Below are positions 1-8,896 of a DNA stretch of 64,000 nucleotides, in pieces. The position numbers and the translations under genes are program-made. Below the pieces are notes generated by a model that saw only the letters and a program-made list of their open reading frames with translations, was not told where the DNA came from and did no database searches. The DNA is from Mycobacterium sp. (GTDB lineage: Bacteria > Actinomycetota > Actinomycetes > Mycobacteriales > Mycobacteriaceae): assembly GCA_003987775.1 (NCBI GenBank), contig RXJD01000011.1, positions 147,717 to 211,716 of the forward strand, given 5' to 3'. Numbering within the stretch: position 1 is the stretch's first letter; every line of letters starts with the position of its first letter.

Positions 1-36
1 GAAGCGATCCGGATCCCCGGGTGGGTGGAAGAGTGA
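1..36 (+). other. possible C-terminal end of an upstream gene
   Basis: Frame 1 is open from the window edge and ends in TGA at 34-36, reading EAIRIPGWVEE. It could be the tail of a plus-strand gene converging on the LuxR-family regulator, but eleven residues cannot establish that. Nothing else is visible in the first 69 bases. Confidence 0.2.
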
Positions 37-69
37 GATCGCGCTGGCGCCAACCGTCATGGCTGTTGT

Positions 70-2796
70 CTACCACCCCTGGCTCAACGACATGCGGATC
101 AGCTCGGCTCGTGACGACAGACCGAGCTTCGTGAAGATCTTGCGCAGGTGATAGTCGACGGTGCGCGGACTGAGAAACATCAGCGTGGCGATCGACCGGT
201 TGGTTTCTCCCGCGCTGACGAAACGCGCGATCTGCAACTCCTGCGGTGTGAGTTGATCGACGGTGCCGCAGTCTCGTTTGCGTGCGGTTTCGCCGGTGGC
301 CAGCAGTTCGGTACGGGCCAGTTCGGCCCAGGGCGCGGCACCCAGCCTCTCGAAAGTCTCGTGCGCGGATCGCAGATACTTGCGCGCTTGGGCGCGACGG
401 CGGCGCCGCCGCAAGGACTCCCCATACCGCAACTGGGTGCGGGCCGTGTCGAACGGCCGACCGCCATGCGCATGCAGGGTGAGCGCCTCGTCGAAATGCC
501 GGTCCGCTGCGCCGTCGTCGGCAAGCAGACCGCGGCAGCGGGCCACCATGGCACGCGCCCACGGAGCGCCGGTGTCGCCCGCCCACGCCTGCAACGCGGC
601 CAGCCCCGCGGCAGCGGCCGGTAGCCGTTGAATGCGAACGGCGGCGTCGACGAGATCCGGGGTGGCCATCAGCGTGACCATCCGGTTGCCCTCGCCGGGC
701 GCCGCACCGGCCAGCGACTCGAGACGGTCGCAGGCTTCCTCCGGGCGACCGGCGCCGAGGTCGAGCATCGCCAGGGCCCACGACGCGATGGCCGCGTGCG
801 GTCCCAGTCGATACGAAATCGCTTGGGAGAGTGTGGCTTCAGCGTGATCTCGGCAGTCCAGAGCGCGTCCCTGCACCGCCGCGATCAGGGCCAGCACGGC
901 ATGCAGATGTGCTGCGGGATTGTGCTGACCGGTCTCCTCGGCCAGCCGCAGCCCCTCGGTCGCGTCGGCCAGCGCCGTGGTGTAGCGGCTGGTCAACATC
1001 TCCACCATCGCCAAGGGCGCAAGCAGCGTCGGCAGCGTCGCCACATCGGCGGCCGCACGGGTCCTGGCCACCGCCGTGGAGAACAGGTCGATGGCGCGGG
1101 CGTCTTCACCGAGGAACATCGCGCCGGCGGCCGCGCCCATCAGCACCCGCGGTTCCGGCGCTGCCGCTGCCAGCTCCACTGCCGCGCGCAGCCTGCCCGC
1201 GGTGTCGGTGGTGTCACCGCGCAAAAGTCCCGAAAGGCCGGTAACCACATGCCCTGCAACGAATTCCGGATGATGTTCGGCGGGCAGCGCGGCGAGCCGG
1301 TCGGCGACCGCATTCAGCTGCGCCAGGTCGCCGCCGGCCCAGGCCAGTTGCCCGGCCTCACCGAGCATCAGGGCGGCACGCGCCGGTTCGGCGGCGGCGA
1401 TCAACTGTGCGGCATCGACGAGGATGGCGTAAGCGGCCGACGGGTTGCCGCAGCGTGCCTCGATCGATCCCCGCAAGTGCGCGATCCGGGCCCGCAGCTG
1501 CGCCCCGCCGGCCAGCGGCAGGGCTTGATCCAGGATGTCCTGAGCCCGTCTGGATTGCCCGGCCGACCACGCGGCGGCGGCCGCATCCGCCAGCCGGGCC
1601 GCGCGAAGCCCGGCGGTGGCGGTGAGCGAAGCGGCGCGTTCGAATGCGGCGGCCGCCGCATCGTGTCCGCCGCGCGCGGCGGCCCGGTGCCCGGCGGCAT
1701 GCAGCATCTCGGCCACCTCGTCGTCGGGTCCGGCCACCGCGTTGGCCAGATGCCACGCCTTGCGATCGTCGTCGGCATCGAGGCACAACGCCAAGGCGCG
1801 TTCGACCTGCCGGCGCCGGTGCGACGTCGCGCCGTGATAGACCGCCGAGCGCATCAGCGGGTGGACGAAAGACACGAGGCCTGAGTGCACCCGGACCAGT
1901 CCGGCAGCCTCCGCCTGATCAAGGACATCGGGTCCGGCGCCGAGCTGCTGAGCTGCACGCAGCACACCGTCGAGTTCGCCGCTGTGGTGGGCGGCAGCGA
2001 CCAGCAGCATCGACTGCGCGTGCGGTGACAGTTGGTCGACCCGGTCGGAGTACAGCCGCTCCAGACCGGTGCTGACCGGTAATGGGTCCGGCAGGGCGGA
2101 TCGCCCCGCGATCTGCTGCCCGGACAGCAATCGCGCCAGTTCGGCGATGGCCAACGGGTTGCCCAGGGTGCCTGCGACCAGCTGGCGGCCAACCGTCGGA
2201 CCGACCGCCGTGCCGGTGCACTCGGTCACCAGTCGCGCGGCGGCGTCCGCGTCGATCCCGGCCAGCCGCAACTCCGGCAATCCTGTTGCGCCGAAAGCGC
2301 TTTCACCCCGCACGGCGAAGATGACGACGACTCCCTCGGCTTGCAGCCGCCGGGCGGCGAACGTCAACGTGTCGGCCGATGGCCCGTCCAGCCACTGCGC
2401 GTCGTCCACCAGGCACAGCAGCGGAGACGTTTCCGCCGACTCGGCGAGGATTCCCAGCACCGCCAGCGACACCACGAACCGGTCCTCGATGGATGCCGGA
2501 CCCAGCCCGAAGGCACCCAGCAGAGCCGTGCGCTGGCGGTCGGGGAGAGCGGCGCTGTGGTTCAGGACGGGCCGCAGCAGCGTGTGCACCCCGGCGAACG
2601 GGAGCTGCGATTCGGCCGGGATTCCTGCGGCCCGCAGCACCTGCATGCCACCGGCCTGTGCCACCGCGTAGTCAAGCAGTGCCGACTTGCCGATACCGGC
2701 TTCCCCGCGCACCACCAGCACACCGCTGCGTCCGGACCGCGCACCTGCCAGCAGGTCATCTAACTGGGCACATTCCCGCTCCCGGCCGTGCAGCAC
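70..2796 (-). CDS. LAL-type LuxR-family transcriptional regulator
   Basis: A 908-residue ATP-dependent regulator. The N-terminus carries an AAA/STAND NTPase with Walker A GEAGIGKS (lysine about residue 37) and a Walker B-like LLCLVDDAQWLD. A long alanine-rich helical, TPR-like middle follows, and the C-terminus has a LuxR helix-turn-helix (LTPQELQIARFVSAG ... TVDYHLRKIFTKLGL). This order and size are typical of large ATP-binding LuxR regulators, which sense a ligand and activate nearby genes. I chose the GTG at 2796 because family homology begins there (VLHGRERE) and because the longer open frame would run into the divergent monooxygenase. That monooxygenase starts 104 bp away on the other strand, so it is the obvious candidate target. 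The ligand is unknown. Confidence 0.85.
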   Translation of the reverse strand: MLHGRERECAQLDDLLAGARSGRSGVLVVRGEAGIGKSALLDYAVAQAGGMQVLRAAGIPAESQLPFAGVHTLLRPVLNHSAALPDRQRTALLGAFGLGPASIEDRFVVSLAVLGILAESAETSPLLCLVDDAQWLDGPSADTLTFAARRLQAEGVVVIFAVRGESAFGATGLPELRLAGIDADAAARLVTECTGTAVGPTVGRQLVAGTLGNPLAIAELARLLSGQQIAGRSALPDPLPVSTGLERLYSDRVDQLSPHAQSMLLVAAAHHSGELDGVLRAAQQLGAGPDVLDQAEAAGLVRVHSGLVSFVHPLMRSAVYHGATSHRRRQVERALALCLDADDDRKAWHLANAVAGPDDEVAEMLHAAGHRAAARGGHDAAAAAFERAASLTATAGLRAARLADAAAAAWSAGQSRRAQDILDQALPLAGGAQLRARIAHLRGSIEARCGNPSAAYAILVDAAQLIAAAEPARAALMLGEAGQLAWAGGDLAQLNAVADRLAALPAEHHPEFVAGHVVTGLSGLLRGDTTDTAGRLRAAVELAAAAPEPRVLMGAAAGAMFLGEDARAIDLFSTAVARTRAAADVATLPTLLAPLAMVEMLTSRYTTALADATEGLRLAEETGQHNPAAHLHAVLALIAAVQGRALDCRDHAEATLSQAISYRLGPHAAIASWALAMLDLGAGRPEEACDRLESLAGAAPGEGNRMVTLMATPDLVDAAVRIQRLPAAAAGLAALQAWAGDTGAPWARAMVARCRGLLADDGAADRHFDEALTLHAHGGRPFDTARTQLRYGESLRRRRRRAQARKYLRSAHETFERLGAAPWAELARTELLATGETARKRDCGTVDQLTPQELQIARFVSAGETNRSIATLMFLSPRTVDYHLRKIFTKLGLSSRAELIRMSLSQGW

Positions 2797-2899
2797 AGCA
2801 CCGATCGTAGGACCCGGACCGGTGCCGGAACTGGTGACTTCACTGATTCGACGGCACCTCGAAAGCTCGACGCTGAAGGAAGGAGAGAAGGAGCTGACG

Positions 2900-4414
2900 A
2901 TGAACACTCTCGGTACCGACATTGTCGATGTCGCCGTGATCGGAGCGGGCCCGACCGGATTGATGTTGGCGGGCGAGCTGGCGATGCGCGGCGTCCGGGT
3001 GCAGGTGCTGGAACGACGAGCGCAGGAGCCGAACATCACCCGGGCGTTCGCCGTGCACGCGCGCACTCTGGAGCTGCTCGACGCACGAGGGCTGGCCGGC
3101 GAAATGCTGGCCCGCGGATTCCGGGTGGGCGAGGTGGCTCCCATTCCGGGCGCCACCATCTCGCTGGCCGACGAGCTGCGGATGCGCTACCCATTCATCC
3201 TGATGGTCCCGCAGAGCGGGACCGAGCATGTGCTGGCGGCCCACGCGGAGCGCCTCGGGGTCCGGATCAGCCGGGGCGCCGAGCTGGCCGGGCTCGAGCA
3301 GTATGACGACGGTGTCACCCTTACCCTCGCCGGCGGCGGAAGCCTGCGCGCACGCTACGTGGTCGGGTGCGACGGCGCGCACAGCGCGGTGCGGCGACTG
3401 CTCGGCGTGGATTTTGTGGGCAAGCAGTACCAGACCCACATCATGCTGGCCGACGTGCAACTGACCAGACCCCCCGCCGAGCAGATGTTCGCCAGGACGA
3501 ACGCCGAGGGTGTGGTGCTGGTCCTGCCGTTCGGCGACGGCTGGTATCGCGCCATCGCCTGGGACCGCCGGCGGGAACACGAGCCGCTGACCGAACCGGT
3601 GACCCCGGCACAGATCCGGGATGCGATCGCCAGGATCGCCGGCGAGGATTTCGGCCTGAACGAGATGCGTTGGAGTTCGAGGTTTCTCAGTGAGCGCCGA
3701 CAGGCTCGCCACTATCGGGTGGGGCGGGTGTTTCTGGCCGGGGACGCCGCCCACGTTCATTCGCCCATCGGCGGCCAGGGCATGAACACCGGCATCGGCG
3801 ATGCGATGAATCTCGGCTGGAAGCTGGCCCTCGGGGCCAACGGGGCGCTGGACGGACAGCCGTCCGCGTCGTTGCTGGACAGCTACGAATCCGAGCGGCA
3901 CCCGGTCGGCGCCGAGGTGCTGGCGATGACGGACATGTTCACCCAGCTCGTACTCGGCCGATCCGCGATACGCCGGCTCGCGCAGGGGTTGGCCATTCGC
4001 ACGATCCTGCGCTTCCCGCGCAGTCGCCGCGCCATCGCCGAACGGCTCAGCGGCGTTGCCATTCGCTATCCCCGGCGCCGGCCCGCCGATCATCCACAGG
4101 TGGGGCGCCGGATGCCCGACGTGGACTGCAATGGCATCCGGCTCTACGAAGTGCTGCGCAGCGGCCACTTCGTCCTGCTCACCCGGGGGACCCGTCGTAC
4201 TCGCGTCGACTGGCCAGGCGTCGAAGAGGTAAACCACTACGACGCAACGCAGCCCGCCGCGGTGCTCGTCCGGCCCGACGGCTATGTCGCGTGGGCGGCG
4301 CGGCGGACGCCGACGGCCGCCGAAGTCGCCGAGGTGCTGAAGCGGTGGTGCGGGTGTTTAAGCCGTGCGCAGCCCGGGTACGCGGTGCGGAACCTCGGTG
4401 CTCGGGGATCGTAA
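2900..4414 (+). CDS. class A FAD-dependent monooxygenase (PHBH fold)
   Basis: A 504-residue NAD(P)H- and FAD-dependent aromatic hydroxylase. It shows the N-terminal FAD dinucleotide motif VIGAGPTGLMLAGELA (about residues 13-28), a central YVVGCDGAHSAVRR stretch for FAD/NADPH binding, and the ribityl-binding motif FLAGDAAHVHSPIGGQGMN. The last 70 or so residues look like the thioredoxin-fold tail found in phenol hydroxylase, MhpA and Rox-type enzymes. The ATG at 2900 has a strong upstream AAGGAAGGAG. The gene is divergent from the LAL regulator and probably under its control. The substrate is likely an aromatic or polyketide-like phenolic. Rifampicin-monooxygenase-like activity is possible but cannot be read from the sequence. 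Confidence 0.85.
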   Translation: MNTLGTDIVDVAVIGAGPTGLMLAGELAMRGVRVQVLERRAQEPNITRAFAVHARTLELLDARGLAGEMLARGFRVGEVAPIPGATISLADELRMRYPFILMVPQSGTEHVLAAHAERLGVRISRGAELAGLEQYDDGVTLTLAGGGSLRARYVVGCDGAHSAVRRLLGVDFVGKQYQTHIMLADVQLTRPPAEQMFARTNAEGVVLVLPFGDGWYRAIAWDRRREHEPLTEPVTPAQIRDAIARIAGEDFGLNEMRWSSRFLSERRQARHYRVGRVFLAGDAAHVHSPIGGQGMNTGIGDAMNLGWKLALGANGALDGQPSASLLDSYESERHPVGAEVLAMTDMFTQLVLGRSAIRRLAQGLAIRTILRFPRSRRAIAERLSGVAIRYPRRRPADHPQVGRRMPDVDCNGIRLYEVLRSGHFVLLTRGTRRTRVDWPGVEEVNHYDATQPAAVLVRPDGYVAWAARRTPTAAEVAEVLKRWCGCLSRAQPGYAVRNLGARGS

Positions 4415-4471
4415 CGGGGGAGCCGAGGGGTTATCACCGAAAATTGCACGTGACTAGTCGGGTGGGCGGCT

Positions 4472-5875
4472 ATGGAACGACTAAGCGGACTTGACGCTTT
4501 CTTTTTGTACATGGAGACACCGGCACAGCCGTTGAACGTGTGCTGCGTGCTGGAGCTGGACACCTCGACGATGCCGGGCGGTTATTCGTACCCCCGGCTT
4601 CGTGCGTTGCTGGCCAGGCACGTACGGGCGGTACCGGAGTTTCGGATGAAACTTGCTGACACGCAACTGAATCCGGACCATCCGGTGTGGGTGGACGACG
4701 ACAGCTTTGCGTTGCGGCGCCACCTGCACCGGGTGGCGGTGCCCGCACCAGGAGGGCGTCGGGAGACGGCCGAGATCTGCGGGCACATCGCGGGGCTGCC
4801 GCTCGACCGGGACCGGCCGTTGTGGGAGATGTGGGTGGTCGAGGGCGGAGCCCGGGACAACGGCCTGACCGTGGTCCTCAAGGTGCACCATGCCGTGGTC
4901 GACGGCGTCGCCGGGGCGAATCTGCTGGCGCAGCTGTGCAGCCTGGTCCCCGATGCCCCCGCACCACGACCGGTGCAGGGTGCCGGACACGCCAGTTCGC
5001 TGCAGATCGCGGCGACCGGATTGCTCAACGTCGCCAAACGACCGTTGCGCTTGGCGACGGTGGTGCCCGCAACGTTGCTCACCGTCGCGCAGACGGTGTT
5101 GCGGGCCCGCGAAGGCCGCACCATGGCCGCGCCGTTCAGGGCACCGCCCACCCCGTTCAACGGGCCGCTGACTCACCACCGGAACGTGGCCTTCACCCAA
5201 CTCGACATGCGCGACGTCAAGAGGGTGAAGGACCGGTTCGGGGTCACCGTCAACGATGTCGTGGTGGCGCTGTGCGCGGGGGTGCTGCGCCGCTTCCTGC
5301 TCGAGCGCGACGAACTGCCCGACGTTCCGCTGGTGGCGACAGTCCCGGTCTCGGTGCGCGACAAATCGCAGCGGCCCGGCCGCAACCAGACCACTTGGAT
5401 GTTCTGCCGGATGGAGACCCAGATCGCCGATCCCGCCGAACGTATCCGCGCCATCGCGGCGGGCAACAGCGCCGCCAAGGAACACACCGCGGCGATGGGC
5501 CCCAGCCTGCTGCACGACTGGACCGAGTTCGGTGGTCAGACCATGTTCGGTGCGGCGATGCGGATCCTGCCCCGAATCCCGTTGAGCACCAGCCCCATTT
5601 ACAACATGATCCTGTCGAATGTGCCGGGTCCGCAGGATCAGCTTTACTTCCTCGGCTGCGGCATCGAATCGATGTACCCGCTGGGACCGCTGCTCGGCGG
5701 TGCCGGACTCAACGTCACCGTCATGTCTCTCAACGGCGCCCTGGGTGTCGGCGTCATCTCCTGCCCGGACCTGGTGCCGGACCTGTGGGGGATGGCCGAC
5801 GCCTTCCCTGATGCGCTCAAGGAGTTGCTGGTCTGCCGCGACGCGGCGTCGGGCGAAAGCCCGCCCGACAACTGA
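4472..5875 (+). CDS. WS/DGAT-family O-acyltransferase
   Basis: A 467-residue wax ester synthase/diacylglycerol acyltransferase-like protein that would esterify acyl-CoA onto diacylglycerol or a fatty alcohol to make storage lipid. It opens with the family signature MERLSGLDAFFLYMETP and carries the catalytic HHxxxDG motif as KVHHAVVDGVAGA (about residues 134-146). The C-terminal half has the conserved NDVVVALCAGVLRRFL and SNVPGPQDQLYFLGC segments. Mycobacteria hold many such paralogues (Tgs1-4 and relatives), and a second copy lies at 31.5 kb. The adenylate cyclase follows after 78 bases on the same strand. The acceptor substrate cannot be predicted. Confidence 0.88.
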   Translation: MERLSGLDAFFLYMETPAQPLNVCCVLELDTSTMPGGYSYPRLRALLARHVRAVPEFRMKLADTQLNPDHPVWVDDDSFALRRHLHRVAVPAPGGRRETAEICGHIAGLPLDRDRPLWEMWVVEGGARDNGLTVVLKVHHAVVDGVAGANLLAQLCSLVPDAPAPRPVQGAGHASSLQIAATGLLNVAKRPLRLATVVPATLLTVAQTVLRAREGRTMAAPFRAPPTPFNGPLTHHRNVAFTQLDMRDVKRVKDRFGVTVNDVVVALCAGVLRRFLLERDELPDVPLVATVPVSVRDKSQRPGRNQTTWMFCRMETQIADPAERIRAIAAGNSAAKEHTAAMGPSLLHDWTEFGGQTMFGAAMRILPRIPLSTSPIYNMILSNVPGPQDQLYFLGCGIESMYPLGPLLGGAGLNVTVMSLNGALGVGVISCPDLVPDLWGMADAFPDALKELLVCRDAASGESPPDN

Positions 5876-5953
5876 TTGGCCTGTCTGCTGCGGCCAGGGC
5901 GTGGCTTTATGGCACGTTATAGCCGTGACACGCACGCATGACGGCCCACGGAC

Positions 5954-7465
5954 GTGAAATTGGTGGGTCGCCGGAAGTTTCCGGTGCCGTGGACGACCCG
6001 GGCTCTGCTGGTGCTGGCGGCGCTGTTCCCGAATGTGCTGGGCGCCGCGGTGATCGGGGTGACGACGTTCTGGGCCCTGCCTACCGGCCAGGCGTTGAGC
6101 GAGCGCCGGATCCTGCACTTCAACGTGGTGGTGATGGCGGTCTACGTCGCAGTCGCGGCGGCGATCGCCATCGTCTGCGGACTCCTGGCGACCACCTACC
6201 GCAGCGGCGGTGACGAAGCCCCCTCGGCATCCGCGGCCCGAAAACGGGTACTGATGGCAATCCCGTTGCGTACCGCCACCATTCACGGGGCGGTCTGGGT
6301 GACCGCCGGCGTCATCCTGGTGGTCATCAATCTCCGGGCACCCTGGTTGGCGACGACGCTGGGCGTCTCGGTGCTGCTCGGTAGCTTTGTGACCACCGCC
6401 GTCGCGTACTGGCTGTGCACGCGAATTCTGCGGCCGTTCGTCGCCGAGGTGCTCACCGACAGCCCGCCTACCTCCGCGCGGGGACCCGGACTGCGGCTGC
6501 GGGCGGTGTCCGCATGGACGCTGGGCACCGGTGTGCCGTTGCTGCAACTGCTTCTGGTCGGAGCCAGCGCACTGGTCATCGACTATTCCGGGCGCAGGCT
6601 GGCGATCGTCGTGCTGGTCCTCGGCGGGTGCGCGGCCGTCAGTGGGTTGGCCATCACCGCGTTCACCGGGGCGGTCAGCGCCGACCCCATCGACGAGGTG
6701 CGGCGCGGCATGCAGCGCGTCGAACGCGGCGACTTGGACGCGACCGTCCCGGTCTTCGAGGCCTCCGAACTCGGCCTGCTACAGGCAGGGTTCAACACCA
6801 TGGCCGCGGGGCTGCGCGAACGCGAACGGTTGCGGGACCTGTTCGGCCGCCACGTCGGTCGCGACGTCGCGCGCCTCGCCGAACAGGGCGCGTCCGACAA
6901 CGGTGCCCTGGGCGGGGTCAACTGTGAGGCGGCAGCGTTGTTCGTCGATCTGGTCGGCTCGTCGCGGCTCGCCGAGCGGATGACGCCGGAGGATCTCGTC
7001 GCCATGCTCAACGAATTCTTCGCGGTGGTGGTCGAAGTGGTCGAGCGCCACCGAGGGCTGGTCAATAAGTTCGAAGGCGACGCCGCGCTGGCGATATTCG
7101 GTGCCCCGGTCGAATTGAACGACTGCGCGGGCGCGGCGCTGGCCGCGGCACGCGAGCTGGGCCGGCAACTCAACCACTCCGAGATCAGGGCCGGCATCGG
7201 CGTGTCCGCGGGAACCGTGGTCGCGGGGAACATCGGCGAGTCGCGGCGTTACGAATACACGGTCATCGGCGACCCGGTGAACGAGGCGGCACGACTCACC
7301 GAGGTGGCCAAGCAACAGGGGGGCGTGGCCGCATCCGGCGCCGCACTGGCCCGCGCATCGAAGGACGAAGCGCAGCATTGGAGGGTGTTCACCACCACCG
7401 TGCTGCGCGGCCGGGACAGTTCCACCGAGATCGTCGTACCTGCGACGAATAGCGTTGTGGGATAA
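5954..7465 (+). CDS. membrane-bound class III adenylate cyclase with HAMP domain
   Basis: A 503-residue integral membrane cyclase. About six hydrophobic segments occupy residues 10-240, followed by a HAMP linker (DPIDEVRRGMQRVERGDLDATVPVFE) and a C-terminal class III catalytic domain. The metal-binding aspartates sit in FVDLVGSS (about D332) and KFEGDAALAIFGAP (about D376). The base- and transition-state-binding region reads YTVIGDPVNEAARL, with D, N and R in place, so the enzyme looks active. The architecture matches the mycobacterial Rv1318c/1319c/1320c/Rv3645 group. It makes cAMP from ATP on the cytoplasmic side. The start is a GTG. The gene ends 6 bp before the convergent small-protein gene. 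Confidence 0.88.
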   Translation: MKLVGRRKFPVPWTTRALLVLAALFPNVLGAAVIGVTTFWALPTGQALSERRILHFNVVVMAVYVAVAAAIAIVCGLLATTYRSGGDEAPSASAARKRVLMAIPLRTATIHGAVWVTAGVILVVINLRAPWLATTLGVSVLLGSFVTTAVAYWLCTRILRPFVAEVLTDSPPTSARGPGLRLRAVSAWTLGTGVPLLQLLLVGASALVIDYSGRRLAIVVLVLGGCAAVSGLAITAFTGAVSADPIDEVRRGMQRVERGDLDATVPVFEASELGLLQAGFNTMAAGLRERERLRDLFGRHVGRDVARLAEQGASDNGALGGVNCEAAALFVDLVGSSRLAERMTPEDLVAMLNEFFAVVVEVVERHRGLVNKFEGDAALAIFGAPVELNDCAGAALAAARELGRQLNHSEIRAGIGVSAGTVVAGNIGESRRYEYTVIGDPVNEAARLTEVAKQQGGVAASGAALARASKDEAQHWRVFTTTVLRGRDSSTEIVVPATNSVVG

Positions 7466-7471
7466 CCTATT

Positions 7472-7855
7472 TCAGAACGGATAGCCGGTGCTGAAGTCCA
7501 GCGCGTCGACCGCGGCGTTGATGGTCGGGATCACCGAAGCGCCGTACCGGGCCACGATCTGGTGCAGCGAGCGGGTGATGTGGGGCCCGACAGCGTCCGC
7601 CGCCAGGATGTCTTCGGCGATCACGATGCCGTTCACCACGTGCCCGGCGAGCAGCCGTCCGTCGCGGGCGATCTCGTAACGCCAGTCGCCGATCTGCACG
7701 CGCTCGGGGCTGGAGGAGAAGAACCCGCGCTTGGCCGGGGTGTGAATCACGCCCGGCAGCCCGGCGAACACCTTGACCACCATGGCCACACCACCGGGGC
7801 CGCCCAGCGCACCCCCGATGGTGCGGCTCACCCGCTGGGCATCGAACTCGTACAT
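7472..7855 (-). CDS. conserved small protein (DUF5073-like)
   Basis: A 127-residue protein (MYEFDAQRVSRTIGG...DFSTGYPF) with no membrane segment or catalytic motif that I recognise. Its ATG overlaps the stop of the preceding YbjQ-like gene as ATGA, so the two are translationally coupled. It is the last gene of the P450-ferredoxin-YbjQ operon. The resemblance to mycobacterial DUF5073 proteins is from memory. The longer open frame upstream in this reading frame is only a shadow of the YbjQ-like gene. Function unknown. Confidence 0.7.
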   Translation of the reverse strand: MYEFDAQRVSRTIGGALGGPGGVAMVVKVFAGLPGVIHTPAKRGFFSSSPERVQIGDWRYEIARDGRLLAGHVVNGIVIAEDILAADAVGPHITRSLHQIVARYGASVIPTINAAVDALDFSTGYPF

Positions 7856-8649
7856 CAGCTGTCCATGGGCAGGACGAACGTCGGTTTGATGGTTTCTCCG
7901 CTGCCGGTGCGCCGCACCGCGGTTCCCGCGGTGTAGAACTCCACCGTGTGGTGTCCCCACGCGTAGTTGGAGATCGCGAAATGCACGCCGACCACCCCGT
8001 TGGCCCCGTCGCGCTCGGCCTCGGTCTGCATGCGCGACATCGCCAACTCCCGGGCCTGGTAGTTGCCCTGGGTCCATTGCGGCATCTCCATGTTGCGGCC
8101 GATCTGCTTGAGGGTCTGCATGAATCCCTGCACGGCGATGTGGAACACGCAGTTGCCCATCACGAAGGCGACCGGGCTGTAGCCGGACCGCAGCAGCGTC
8201 ACCATGTCCTGCCCGGACAGATGGCTGGAGAAGGCCTGTCCGTTGGGGCGGCGGAATGCGCCCGGCTTCTCGGTGTAGCGGACCGCGGTGCCCACCGCCA
8301 TGAACTCCAGGTGTTCGCCACCCTCGCCGTGGTGCCGCCAGGTGAGGCGGACTCCGACGATGCCGTCCGCGTGCAGCGCGTCTGCTTCGGCCTGCATGCG
8401 CGCCATGGCATTCCACCGCGCCCGATAGGTCGCTTCGGTCAGGACACCGAGTTCCTGCTGCTGCCGCAGACCGGTGCCGGAGAACTGAAATCCCACGTGA
8501 TACACCGAGACACCCATGACCAGCTCGATCGGTTCGAACCCGGCCCCGTGCAGCAGTGCGAACTCGTTGATCGACAAGTCCGATGTCCACGACTTGGCGG
8601 CGTGCGACAACCGTTCGTTTGCTACCGGGTCGAGCGAGCCTGGTTCCAT
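7855..8649 (-). CDS. tandem YbjQ/UPF0145-like heavy-metal-binding-domain protein
   Basis: A 264-residue protein made of two related halves. Each half contains a hydrophobic GFEPIELVMGVSVYHVGFQF-like or GYSPVAFVMGNCVFHIAVQ-like strand pair, a helix rich in AR.MQ.EA, and a GVVGVHF or GIVGVRLTW strand ending in a FxAVGTAVR or FYTAGTAVR motif. This is the pattern of YbjQ (DUF74) domains, which form pentamers and were named for a supposed metal-binding role that is not proven. The ATG at 8649 begins MEPGSLDPVANERL; longer frames upstream are arginine-rich and unlikely. It lies 52 bp after the ferredoxin in the same operon and overlaps the next gene by ATGA. Confidence 0.78.
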   Translation of the reverse strand: MEPGSLDPVANERLSHAAKSWTSDLSINEFALLHGAGFEPIELVMGVSVYHVGFQFSGTGLRQQQELGVLTEATYRARWNAMARMQAEADALHADGIVGVRLTWRHHGEGGEHLEFMAVGTAVRYTEKPGAFRRPNGQAFSSHLSGQDMVTLLRSGYSPVAFVMGNCVFHIAVQGFMQTLKQIGRNMEMPQWTQGNYQARELAMSRMQTEAERDGANGVVGVHFAISNYAWGHHTVEFYTAGTAVRRTGSGETIKPTFVLPMDS

Positions 8650-8701
8650 GCGCGGGGCGTCCCTTCTGTCGTTTGCGACAGCGTACCTACCGGCGGCCCG
8701 C

Positions 8702-8896
8702 TCATGGAGTAAGCGTGATCGCCTCTTCCGGGCAGTTCTGCGCACCGAGCAGCGCCTCCTGCTCGAGGTCGCCGGACACGTCCTCGACAAGGACGACGGC
8801 GTGGCCGGCGTCGTCGGAATCGTAGATCCGCGGCGCCAGCGAGTAGCAGCGTCCGTGACCCACGCAGCGGTCCGGATCCACCGACACGCGCGTCAT
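8702..8896 (-). CDS. 3Fe-4S-type ferredoxin for P450
   Basis: A 64-residue ferredoxin with DRCVGHGRCYSLAP (CxxHxxC) and a later AQNCPEEAI cysteine. That is the mycobacterial P450-partner ferredoxin pattern, in which histidine replaces one cysteine ligand. It would pass electrons from a ferredoxin reductase to the P450. Its ATG overlaps the P450 stop codon (ATGA), so production is coupled to that enzyme. A second ferredoxin of the same class accompanies cyp143 at 58.1 kb. Confidence 0.9.
   Translation of the reverse strand: MTRVSVDPDRCVGHGRCYSLAPRIYDSDDAGHAVVLVEDVSGDLEQEALLGAQNCPEEAITLTP

Noticed and set aside
2797-3159. N-terminal extension of the LAL regulator to 1029 residues
   Set aside because: It would overlap the monooxygenase coding region, is Ser/Arg/Pro-rich, and family similarity starts at the GTG at 2796.
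4481-6547. 688-codon minus-strand open frame
   Set aside because: It runs antisense through the acyltransferase and cyclase genes and is rich in R, H, Q and G, as expected for a shadow of GC-rich coding DNA.
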